Shown piece after piece: positions 56,782 through 64,000 of a stretch of 64,000 bases of DNA. This stretch comes from Yersinia alsatica (GTDB taxonomy: Bacteria; Pseudomonadota; Gammaproteobacteria; Enterobacterales; Enterobacteriaceae): positions 186,001-250,000 of the forward strand of contig NZ_CABHWW010000023.1 of assembly GCF_902170305.1 (NCBI RefSeq), written 5' to 3'. Below the pieces are notes generated by a model, which saw only the letters and a program-made list of their open reading frames with translations, was not told the origin of the DNA and ran no database searches. The stretch's first letter is position 1; the number at the start of each line of letters is the position of its first letter. A program made the translations under genes and the position numbers.

Positions 56782-58173
56782 ATGGGGTACTCTTTGCTCA
56801 CTGGTATCAAGCTCCGCGCTAACCCTACATCCAATCAAAAACTGGTATTAAGCCAGTGGATGGGCTGTGCGCGTAGCATTTGGAATGCCAAAGTGGATGA
56901 GGAAAGGTATTACCGCACTTTTGCAAGGAAGTATTACCCGATTGGTACTTACGCGCCGCTTGATCAAAAGACATCGCAGTTTAAATCGAAAGAACTATCT
57001 CCTTGGCTATACCAGTGTCCTAGCCAAATACTCCGCAATAGTGCTGTTAACTGGTATCAAACCTATCAAAAGTTCATGAAAGGCGCATGTGGACGGCCAA
57101 AGCGCAAGCCAAAAACCGACAAGGGAAGCATTTATCTTACCCGTGAAGTATTCCATTTCGACCGTTGTGAAGATGGTAATTTACGCCTGTTTATTGGCAC
57201 TAAGACTAATAATATTGGTTATTTATCGTTTAAAGCGCATCGTAAGTTTGAGATCCCTAATTCGCTGTATGTGCGTAAAGAGCGCGGTCAATACACGGTG
57301 TCTTTCTGTTATGAGAATGGAAAGAATGAAGTTGAGCTATCGAGCAATGCTGAACACTTGGCGTTTCTGCAAGGCTCAACAAAAGAGTATCTGGAAGAAA
57401 GCGTTATCGGTGTAGACAGTGGTGTTGCCATCCCTGCTCATGCTGGCTCAATGACGTTCGACTTCTGTGACAATCAGAAAAAGAAGATGACCAAAGTTGA
57501 TCGCTACATTAAGCGACTACAACGCAAGTTGGCGCGTCAAACTAAAGGCTCAAACCGCAGGAACAAAACTAAGCACCGTATTGCTACGCATCACGCTAAA
57601 AAGGCGAACATACGTAATGACTTTGCGCATAAAACAAGTCGTTCATTAGTCGATAGTCAAGCTAAGGTTATTGTGTTCGAGGCGCTAAGTACCTCACGCA
57701 TGACGCGCAAGCCAAAGGCAAAACAAAACGAGCAAGGCCGATATGTGTCAAATAAAGCCAAACAAAAGGCAGGGCTAAACAAGTCTATTCTGAACGTTGG
57801 TTGGCACATCATAGAAACCTACACCAAATACAAGGCTTACCAAGCGGGTAAAGCCGTATTCAAAATCCCTGCTCCGTATACCAGTCAGGAGTGCGCTCAG
57901 TGCGATCACACTCACCCCGACAACCGAAAATCACAAGAACTCTTTGTGTGCGGCAATTGTGGCAATACTGACAATGCAGACAACAACGCATCATTGGTCA
58001 TTAAGAAACGGGCAATTAATCTAATATTAGACACTGGAACGGTGTTGTCTGACGATGGAGTTCTAAGAACTCAGTCAGATAGTGGACGTGGAGGCAATCG
58101 TAAGACTAGCCGAGCCAAAAGCTCGACTAGCGGTGTCCAACGAAGCGTCAAAAAAGAAAAGCTAGCGGCTTAG
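56782..58173 (+). CDS. tnpB: TnpB-type RNA-guided nuclease
   Basis: 463 aa. RuvC-like acids are at Asp212 (VIGVDSGVAIP), Glu300 (VIVFEAL) and Asp400 (DNADNNAS). The zinc knuckle is at Cys371/374 and Cys390/393, and the N-terminal wedge helix is present. All active-site residues are intact. TnpB proteins cut DNA guided by an omega RNA transcribed from the element's right end, helping the element persist. The C-terminal tail after 410 is basic. The original promoter region is interrupted by ISL3, so expression may now depend on transcripts from ISL3. Confidence 0.88.
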   Translation: MGYSLLTGIKLRANPTSNQKLVLSQWMGCARSIWNAKVDEERYYRTFARKYYPIGTYAPLDQKTSQFKSKELSPWLYQCPSQILRNSAVNWYQTYQKFMKGACGRPKRKPKTDKGSIYLTREVFHFDRCEDGNLRLFIGTKTNNIGYLSFKAHRKFEIPNSLYVRKERGQYTVSFCYENGKNEVELSSNAEHLAFLQGSTKEYLEESVIGVDSGVAIPAHAGSMTFDFCDNQKKKMTKVDRYIKRLQRKLARQTKGSNRRNKTKHRIATHHAKKANIRNDFAHKTSRSLVDSQAKVIVFEALSTSRMTRKPKAKQNEQGRYVSNKAKQKAGLNKSILNVGWHIIETYTKYKAYQAGKAVFKIPAPYTSQECAQCDHTHPDNRKSQELFVCGNCGNTDNADNNASLVIKKRAINLILDTGTVLSDDGVLRTQSDSGRGGNRKTSRAKSSTSGVQRSVKKEKLAA

Positions 58174-58189
58174 GCGGTTATCTTGGAAG

Positions 58190-58217
58190 CTCGCTGCTTT
58201 AGCTGCGAGTAGTTCAC
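58190..58217 (+). ncRNA. IS605 right-end hairpin, probable 3' end of omega-RNA scaffold
   Basis: Stem ctcgctgc/gctgcgag with one T-T mismatch, loop ttta, then tagttcac. In TnpB elements the scaffold RNA ends here and the next 15-20 bases (from 58218) serve as guide. The 5' end of the RNA is not visible. Confidence 0.5.
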
Positions 58218-58493
58218 TACTGGGGCGAAATCTTCGTCTCTGCCCGCATCATTGAATTTGGCATCACGTTCGAGCGCTTTCTTAAAGATCCATGGAAGCA
58301 CTTGATGTCCTGTGGCCAAGAGTCTGCCCCAGACGCGATTGCTGAAGGGATGCTGCCATTGCTACCAGCCCAGGCAGAAGTTGCTAGGCGCATTCGGGAA
58401 AGTGAGCAACGAGTCCCGATGTCTACAGAGTCGGACAAAGGGGGATCTCATCGCGGTAACATCGTGGTGCCACTGGTTCGGGTAGCGCATTGA
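58218..58493 (+). pseudogene. 3' remnant of an unidentified gene cut at the IS605 right end
   Basis: A frame opens at the exact right border of the element and runs 91 codons to TGA: YWGEIFVSARIIEFGITFER, then FLKDPWKHLMSCGQESAPDA and AEGMLPLLPAQAEVARRIRE. The composition looks coding and a stop lies just upstream inside the element. It has lost its start. I do not recognise the family. Confidence 0.6.
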
Positions 58494-58810
58494 TAGCGGC
58501 TATCAGCATTGGCACGAAACAAGGTCTTCACGCTCATGACTCAGCGGCAATTGTAATCCAGATCAAAAAGTTGCCGCTTACTCTTCCCTACAAAACAATT
58601 TGTGATAGGATGACACCTAATAAAATTAATTAGGTTGAAGCCTATTCAGTGTTTTATGGTCATCTGTTCAGCTTCAACCGGTAGAGACTGCTAAGTCATT
58701 GCGGATAAAGAGCAGCATTGAGTGACACTATTCAATGTGATTACGCGATGTCTGACCGTACTTTATAAACAGAGTTTTAAGAAACTGGTTGAATTGGATA
58801 AACAAGACGC
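58494..58810. promoter_or_regulatory. Regulatory gap upstream of the WYL gene with inverted repeats
   Basis: acctaat-N7-attaggt (58615-58635) and ggttgaagc (58633-58641)/gcttcaacc (58671-58679) are perfect inverted repeats. WYL regulators of defence loci bind such repeats in their own promoters. No gene seen. Confidence 0.55.
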
Positions 58811-59734
58811 ATGACAAATGATGGTCTGAAACAAACAGTAGTGGCGAAGTCAGATCGGCTTTCGCAGATAGCGCAGTTGCCACAAGCAACAAGGGATCGC
58901 ATTGCCCATATCGATTTCACCTTATTGTTTAAGGGAGAAGCGGTACGGGCAGACTTAGTAGATCGGTTCAGCATAGCTGCTGCACAAGCAACGAAAGACT
59001 TCACAATGTACCGAGAGCTTGCGCCAGGCAACATTGAGTATGACCAAAAGCTCAAATTGCATAAGCGTGGTGAAGCTTTTGAGCCCTTGTTCGACTACGA
59101 CGTTGTGAGAACACTGGCAACCATTAGCCAAGGGTACGGAGATGGCTTTACTGGAAAGGTAAAACCACCCCTTGCTTGTGAGGCGCCTTATCACCTTAAC
59201 AAGCCAAGTTTATCGATAGTAGCGAAGGTCACCGAGGCCATACACAAAGGCAAAGCCTTGAGTATCACCTATGTGTCGTTATCGAGTGGTGAAACAACGC
59301 GTGAAATTGTGCCGCATACGCTGGTGGACAATGGCCTGCGTTGGCATGTTCGTGGTTTTGACCGCAAGCATAATGAGTTCCGTGACTTTGTGTTGACCCG
59401 AATTAAAGCAGCGGGTGTGCTTGAGGATTCCACTTTGTCTGAAACGGAGCTCGAAAGCCAGGACAGGCAATGGAACCGATTTGTGGAGCTTGAGTTAGTA
59501 CCACACCCACGCATAGAGCACAGCGAAGCGATTGAACTGGATTATGGTATGACGGGCGGCGTTCTAAAGCTTGAGATTAGAGCTGCAACTGCTGGGTATT
59601 TGCTTCGCCAATGGCATGTGGATTGTTCCAAAGCACACAGCCTTCAAGGCACTGAATACCAACTTTGGTTAAAGAATACTCCGACACTCTACGGGGTCGG
59701 AAATTTGAATTTAGCTCCAGGATTTAACGAATGA
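58811..59734 (+). CDS. WYL-domain transcriptional regulator (BrxR/CapW-like)
   Basis: 307 aa: winged helix-turn-helix (about 30-90, with FKGEAVRADLVDRFSIAAAQAT), WYL domain (about 140-215, ALSITYVSLSSGETTREIVPHTLV and LRWHVRGFDRKHNEF) and a WCX-like C-terminal domain. Proteins of this layout stand at the start of BREX, CBASS and restriction loci and repress them until a nucleic-acid or nucleotide signal appears. It precedes hsdM by 69 bp and reads in the same direction. Confidence 0.85.
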   Translation: MTNDGLKQTVVAKSDRLSQIAQLPQATRDRIAHIDFTLLFKGEAVRADLVDRFSIAAAQATKDFTMYRELAPGNIEYDQKLKLHKRGEAFEPLFDYDVVRTLATISQGYGDGFTGKVKPPLACEAPYHLNKPSLSIVAKVTEAIHKGKALSITYVSLSSGETTREIVPHTLVDNGLRWHVRGFDRKHNEFRDFVLTRIKAAGVLEDSTLSETELESQDRQWNRFVELELVPHPRIEHSEAIELDYGMTGGVLKLEIRAATAGYLLRQWHVDCSKAHSLQGTEYQLWLKNTPTLYGVGNLNLAPGFNE

Positions 59735-59803
59735 TGTTCGACGACAGTGAACATTGTGTAACCCATAAACGAATTATGACGAATTAAAAGCAGGAATTAA
59801 CAA

Positions 59804-61363
59804 ATGACAAGTTTACAACAACGTGCCGAACTTCAACGCCAAATATGGGCGATTGCCAACGATGTAAGAGGCTCAGTGGATGGTTGGGATTTTAAACAAT
59901 ATGTACTGGGTACGCTGTTCTACCGTTTTATCAGTGAAAACTTTGTCAACTACATCACAGGCGGAGATGAGAGCGTTAATTATGCTGCCATGTCTGACGA
60001 TGATGAAAACATCAAGTTTGCGAAAGAAGATGCCATTAAAACCAAAGGCTATTTTCTTTACCCTAGCCAGTTGTTTAGCAATGTGGCGGCTAATGCACAC
60101 AAAAACGAAAATTTAAATACGGATTTGGCAGCAATTTTTGCTGCAATCGAAAACTCAGCCAATGGCTACGATTCAGAAAAAGACATCAAAGGCTTGTTTG
60201 CGGATTTTGATACCACCAGTAATCGTCTGGGTAATACGGTAGAAGCAAAAAACAAACGCCTGGCAGCCGTGTTAAAAGGCGTGGCAGGTTTAACCTTTGG
60301 TAATTTTGAAGACAACCAAATTGATTTATTCGGTGATGCCTACGAGTTCCTGATTTCAAACTATGCCGCCAACGCGGGTAAATCCGGTGGCGAATTTTTC
60401 ACCCCTCAGCACGTTTCAAAATTGATCGCGCAGCTGGCCATGCACGGCCAAACCAGTGTGAATAAAATTTATGACCCGGCGGCGGGTTCGGGCTCGTTGC
60501 TTTTACAAGCTAAAAAGCACTTTGATGCGCATATCATTGAAGATGGTTTTTTTGGCCAAGAGCTCAACCACACCACTTACAACTTAGCGCGTATGAATAT
60601 GTTTTTGCACAACATTAACTACGACAAGTTTAATATTCAGTTGGGTGATACCTTAACAGAGCCACATTTTTTGGATGACAAGCCGTTTGATGCCATTGTC
60701 TCTAACCCCCCTTATTCGGTGAAATGGATTGGTAGCGACGACCCCACCCTAATCAACGACGACCGCTTTGCGCCCGCAGGTGTACTCGCCCCAAAATCAA
60801 AAGCAGACTTTGCTTTTGTATTACATGCGCTCAGTTACCTATCAAGCAAAGGCCGTGCAGCGATTGTTTGCTTCCCCGGTATTTTTTACCGTGGTGGTGC
60901 TGAGCAAAAAATTCGCCAGTACCTAGTAGATAACAACTACGTTGAAACCGTGATTTCACTGGCACCAAACCTGTTTTTTGGCACCACCATTGCGGTGAAT
61001 ATTTTGGTGCTGTCTAAACACAAAACCGACACCACCACCCAGTTTATTGATGCCAGCGGTTTGTTTAAAAAAGAAACCAATAACAACGTACTGACTGAGC
61101 AGCACATCGAAGACATCATGAAAGTGTTTGCCAGCAAAGAGGACGTGGATCACTTTGCCAAATCCGTTGATTTGGATGTTATCGCAGGCAATAGCTACAA
61201 CCTATCGGTGAGCAGTTATGTGGAAGCCAAAGACAACCGCGAGCTAGTGGACATTACAGAGCTTAATGCAGAGCTTAAAACCACTGTCGCTAAAATTGAT
61301 GCACTTCGCAGTGATATTGACGCCATTGTGGCGGAAATTGAAGGTGAGGAGGTTGAGTCATGA
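59804..61363 (+). CDS. hsdM: Type I restriction-modification DNA methyltransferase
   Basis: 519 aa. The SAM-binding motif [10 protein letters not shown] is at 224-233 and the adenine-methyltransferase motif NPPY at 301-304, preceded by the HsdM N-terminal helical domain. With HsdS it methylates adenine in a bipartite site. It overlaps hsdS by 4 bp (ATGA). Confidence 0.96.
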   Translation: MTSLQQRAELQRQIWAIANDVRGSVDGWDFKQYVLGTLFYRFISENFVNYITGGDESVNYAAMSDDDENIKFAKEDAIKTKGYFLYPSQLFSNVAANAHKNENLNTDLAAIFAAIENSANGYDSEKDIKGLFADFDTTSNRLGNTVEAKNKRLAAVLKGVAGLTFGNFEDNQIDLFGDAYEFLISNYAANAGKSGGEFFTPQHVSKLIAQLAMHGQTSVNKIYDPAAGSGSLLLQAKKHFDAHIIEDGFFGQELNHTTYNLARMNMFLHNINYDKFNIQLGDTLTEPHFLDDKPFDAIVSNPPYSVKWIGSDDPTLINDDRFAPAGVLAPKSKADFAFVLHALSYLSSKGRAAIVCFPGIFYRGGAEQKIRQYLVDNNYVETVISLAPNLFFGTTIAVNILVLSKHKTDTTTQFIDASGLFKKETNNNVLTEQHIEDIMKVFASKEDVDHFAKSVDLDVIAGNSYNLSVSSYVEAKDNRELVDITELNAELKTTVAKIDALRSDIDAIVAEIEGEEVES

Positions 61364-62637
61364 GTCAGTTGAACTATTTAGAGAAACTCTTGGATGGGGT
61401 TGAGGTTGAATGGAAGCCAGTCGGCGAAATATTTGATCTAAAAAATGGATACACACCTTCTAAAGCAAACTCTGCGTATTGGGCTAATGGGGAAGTTCCG
61501 TGGTTCAGAATGGAGGATATTCGTACGAATGGTAGAGTTCTTAAGTCTGCTATCCAAAGCGTTTCAAAATTAGCGGTAAAGGGGAAATTAATTCCTGCCA
61601 ACTCACTAATAATGTCTACAACCGCAACACTTGGTGAACACGCTCTTATTGAAGTGCCATTTCTAACTAATCAACAAATAACGAGCTTTTCATTTAATGA
61701 CGAATATAGAGAAAAAGTTGATGTTAAGTTTATGTTTCACTATTTCTTCAAGTTCGGTAAGTGGTGTGCTGAAAATGCCAATAAAAATGGTGGTATGGGA
61801 ATCATTAGCCTAGGTAAACTGAAACAGTTTCAAATCCCCATCCCATGCCCAAACAACCCAGAAAAATCGCTGGCAATACAAGCTGAAATAGTGCGCATTC
61901 TGGACGCATTTACCGCCATGACCGCCGAGCTGACAGCCGAGCTTAACATGCGGAAAAAACAATACAACTACTACCGCGACCAGTTGTTGAGTTTTGAAGA
62001 GGGTGACGTTGAGTGGAAGGCGTTGGGGGAGATTGGTCACATCGTGACTGGCCGCACTCCAAAGTCGTCAGATAAGTCTGCATGGGGTAATGATGTTGAT
62101 TTTGTAACCCCCAGCGATATCAAGAACGGGATGCGAAACATCGCATTTCCAAGTCGTCGTTTATCAGCTGAAGGAGCAGCTTCGATGTCAAAAGTTCTGC
62201 TCCCTAGTGGCTCATTGCTAGTCACGTGTATCGGCGCTGATATGGGTAAGACAGTAATTAATGCTAACGACTGCATCCCCAATCAACAAATCAACGCAAT
62301 TACATTGACCGATGATAGCGTTCAAGTCGGCTACCTATTCCACGTTCTGACTGCTATGCGTGAGGCACTGCGTCGGCAAGGGGAGTTGGGCGGAGGAACA
62401 ATGCCACTCATAAATAAAAGCGACTTTTCAAAGATTGTTGTTCCGATTCCTTCGCATGAAGAACAGAACCGAATAGCTACAATCCTCGATAAATTCGACG
62501 CTCTCACCAACTCAATCACCGAAGGTCTGCCCCGCGAAATAGAACTCCGCCAAAAGCAATACGAGTATTATCGTGACCTATTGTTAAGCTTCCCTGCTTG
62601 TCCGGCAGGCGGGCCGAAACCTGAAGAGGCAGCTTAA
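61360..62637 (+). CDS. hsdS: Type I restriction-modification specificity subunit
   Basis: 425 aa with two target-recognition domains (about 15-165 and 225-375). Each ends in a conserved helix block ([18 protein letters not shown] and [16 protein letters not shown]), and each is opened by a similar strand ([17 protein letters not shown] and [17 protein letters not shown]). The recognised sequence cannot be read from this. Overlaps fic by one base. Confidence 0.94.
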   Translation: MSQLNYLEKLLDGVEVEWKPVGEIFDLKNGYTPSKANSAYWANGEVPWFRMEDIRTNGRVLKSAIQSVSKLAVKGKLIPANSLIMSTTATLGEHALIEVPFLTNQQITSFSFNDEYREKVDVKFMFHYFFKFGKWCAENANKNGGMGIISLGKLKQFQIPIPCPNNPEKSLAIQAEIVRILDAFTAMTAELTAELNMRKKQYNYYRDQLLSFEEGDVEWKALGEIGHIVTGRTPKSSDKSAWGNDVDFVTPSDIKNGMRNIAFPSRRLSAEGAASMSKVLLPSGSLLVTCIGADMGKTVINANDCIPNQQINAITLTDDSVQVGYLFHVLTAMREALRRQGELGGGTMPLINKSDFSKIVVPIPSHEEQNRIATILDKFDALTNSITEGLPREIELRQKQYEYYRDLLLSFPACPAGGPKPEEAA

Positions 62638-63638
62638 TGGCCTATCAACCACCGTTTACCATCACCAGCGATATTTTGAACTTGGTGGCACAAATCAGCC
62701 AGCAGGTGGGTGAATTAAACGCCAGCCAGCTCAATGCCTCGCCGCAACTGCGCAAGCAAAACCGCATTAAAACCATTACTGGCACGCTGGCCATTGAAGG
62801 CAATAGCTTAACTGAAGAACAAATCACCGCCATTGTTGAGGGTAAACCTGTGCTGGGCAGCGTGCGTGAGCTAGCCGAGGTAAAAGGCGCGATTGCCGCT
62901 TATGATGCACTGCCTACCTTTACACCTAGCGCCATTGACGATTTACTCACAGCTCACGGTTTAATGCTGTCAGATATTCTTGTAAATGCCGGTGAGTTTC
63001 GCAGTAAAGGCGTGGGTATCCATAAAGCTGGTGTGGTGCACCATGTTGCGCCGCCTGCCCATCAAGTATCTGGTTTAATGGCCGATTTGATCCAATGGCT
63101 TAAGCAAACAAAAGATCACCCATTGATCGCCAGTTGTGTATTCCATTACGAATTTGAGTTTATTCACCCCTTTGCCGATGGTAACGGTCGTATGGGGCGG
63201 TTATGGCAAACGCTGATTTTATCCAAGTGGCATCCGTTGTTTTTATCTTTGCCGCTAGAAAGTGTGATTAAAGACCATCAGCAAGCCTATTATCACGCCC
63301 TTGAGCAGGCCGATAACCAAGCAGACAGTACGCCGTTTATTCATTTTATGTTGTCGGTTATTCAGCAAACGCTGGCGCAAAACGCCTCTGTAAGCGCCCC
63401 TCTAAAAGAAGGTAAAAACGCCCCTGTAAATACCCTTATCAATGTAACGGGTCTTAAAACGCCTGAGGCTATTTTAGCATTGCTCAGTAACACGCCCGAG
63501 CTGACCCGACAACAACTCGCTGATACCTTGAATAAAGACGTTAGAACCATTGGTCGCGCCATTAGCAAACTACAAAAAGAAGGCAGGTTAACTCGGGTAG
63601 GTTCAGATAAAACCGGCCATTGGCAAGTAATTGAATAA
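62637..63638 (+). CDS. Fic-domain protein inside the hsd operon
   Basis: 333 aa. The catalytic Fic motif HPFADGNGRMGR (His177) is complete. An N-terminal inhibitory helix motif (TLAIEG, 50-55) marks a class II, self-inhibited Fic. A winged-helix domain follows at about 265-330. Such proteins transfer AMP to target hydroxyls. The start overlaps the hsdS stop (TAATG), so it is made together with HsdS. Its role in restriction loci is unknown; toxin, regulator or back-up defence are possible. Confidence 0.9.
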   Translation: MAYQPPFTITSDILNLVAQISQQVGELNASQLNASPQLRKQNRIKTITGTLAIEGNSLTEEQITAIVEGKPVLGSVRELAEVKGAIAAYDALPTFTPSAIDDLLTAHGLMLSDILVNAGEFRSKGVGIHKAGVVHHVAPPAHQVSGLMADLIQWLKQTKDHPLIASCVFHYEFEFIHPFADGNGRMGRLWQTLILSKWHPLFLSLPLESVIKDHQQAYYHALEQADNQADSTPFIHFMLSVIQQTLAQNASVSAPLKEGKNAPVNTLINVTGLKTPEAILALLSNTPELTRQQLADTLNKDVRTIGRAISKLQKEGRLTRVGSDKTGHWQVIE

Positions 63639-63701
63639 TGCGATGCAGTGGCTGGTTCCATTTTGGAAAACACCACGGCTAACAAAAAAGGATGTAAACG
63701 A

Positions 63702-64000
63702 ATGACGACTTATAAAGCGGTGGCAGAATCGAACAACTTTATTGTGTTAGATAAATACACCAAAGACTGGAAAGTTGCAGAAAACTTTCAAAGCGAAGGT
63801 GATTTAGAACGTGAGCTGATTCAGGACCTAAGCAACCAGGGCTATGAGTATTTATCGGCACTAACCACGCCCGATGCCATGCTGGCGAATGTGCGCAAGC
63901 AGCTACAAGCCCTTAATAAGGTCGAATTTACCGATGCCGAGTGGGCTCGCTTTTGCGAGCAATACCTGAACACACCAAGCGACAATATTCTTGATAAAAC
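63702..64000 (+). CDS. hsdR: Type IC restriction endonuclease subunit, 5' part only
   Basis: The first 99 codons run off the window. [20 protein letters not shown], then [17 protein letters not shown] and [10 protein letters not shown], match the N-terminus of EcoR124I/EcoprrI-type (type IC) HsdR subunits. The full protein should be about 1000 aa with a nuclease and helicase motor. It lies 63 bp after fic. Confidence 0.88.
   Translation, partial: MTTYKAVAESNNFIVLDKYTKDWKVAENFQSEGDLERELIQDLSNQGYEYLSALTTPDAMLANVRKQLQALNKVEFTDAEWARFCEQYLNTPSDNILDK

Larger units (their letters stand above)
55352..58217. mobile_element. IS200/IS605-type element (tnpB only) with a nested ISL3 element
   Basis: The left end has a perfect hairpin ctcgccctt/aagggcgag (55368-55387); the right end has an imperfect hairpin ctcgctgc-ttta-gctgcgag (58190-58209) and ends in TAGTTCAC. 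The arrangement is that of IS1341-like elements that carry tnpB but no tnpA. The outer borders are approximate: left after ttgaac near 55351, right at 58217. ISL3 at 55463-56762 interrupts it between left end and tnpB. Confidence 0.7.
43693..64000. mobile_element. SXT/R391-family integrative and conjugative element, left part
   Basis: Evidence in order: insertion in prfC; xis and a 413-aa tyrosine integrase facing each other; srpR-srpM partition genes directly upstream of int; a repeat-rich region before mobI where SXT oriT lies; and rumB-rumA. These are the left backbone of the family. Cargo found so far: hipBA plus an IS630 element near attL, a pentapeptide-repeat gene between mobI and rumB, and a restriction/defence block right of rumA. 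traI and the transfer genes should follow beyond 64000. Confidence 0.93.

Overview
The window looks like chromosome of a non-pestis Yersinia, or a very close relative. Three tandem tRNA-Leu(CAG) genes are followed by rsmC, holD, rimI and the 5' end of prfC, as in enterobacteria. The DhaR, DhaKLM, ScrKYABR and RsmC-HolD-RimI proteins are all of enterobacterial type. From base 43693 to the window edge the DNA belongs to an SXT/R391-family integrative and conjugative element (ICE) inserted in the 5' end of prfC.

Layout. 1-1124: AT-rich, no gene seen. 1125-3932: arginine/ornithine antiporter and arginine deiminase, without arcB or arcC. 4175-8627: small LapA-like membrane protein, then a two-gene RND efflux pump. 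8965-13527: gldA-dhaK-dhaL-dhaM, anaerobic glycerol/dihydroxyacetone use. 13547-21741: six AT-rich minus-strand genes encoding two glycosyltransferases, a NodU/TobZ-type carbamoyltransferase, a GMC oxidoreductase, an MFS transporter and a 2OG-Fe(II) dioxygenase. I read these as an uncharacterised small-molecule biosynthesis and export cluster. 22256-23338: pectin methylesterase. 23392-32018: dhaR, then the sucrose genes scrR, scrB, scrA, scrY and scrK with LacI-type operators. 32341-35851: a periplasmic iron-chelate binding protein and a FecA-like TonB receptor. 36328-43474: a diguanylate cyclase, a Fur-regulated small membrane protein, the tRNAs, a LysR/aldo-keto reductase pair, rsmC, a toxin-antitoxin pair, holD and rimI.

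ICE. The order is truncated prfC/attL, a long leader with repeats, hipB-hipA, an IS630-family element, then xis facing int, srpR and srpM. Next come the oriT/srpC region, mobI, a pentapeptide-repeat gene and rumB-rumA with a LexA box. A cargo region follows: a DEDD exonuclease gene, a TnpB transposon carrying a nested ISL3-family element, a gene remnant, a WYL regulator, then hsdM, hsdS, fic and the start of hsdR (type IC restriction-modification).

Best leads. (1) The six-gene cluster at 13.5-21.7 kb. (2) An ISL3-family insertion whose 8-bp target duplication is exactly the spacer of a reconstructed LexA box (CTGT-N8-ACAG) in front of tnpB, suggesting that this tnpB was once under SOS control. 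(3) The ICE cargo with its restriction and probable phage-defence genes. All calls come from reading the sequence and remembered family features; no database search was run.
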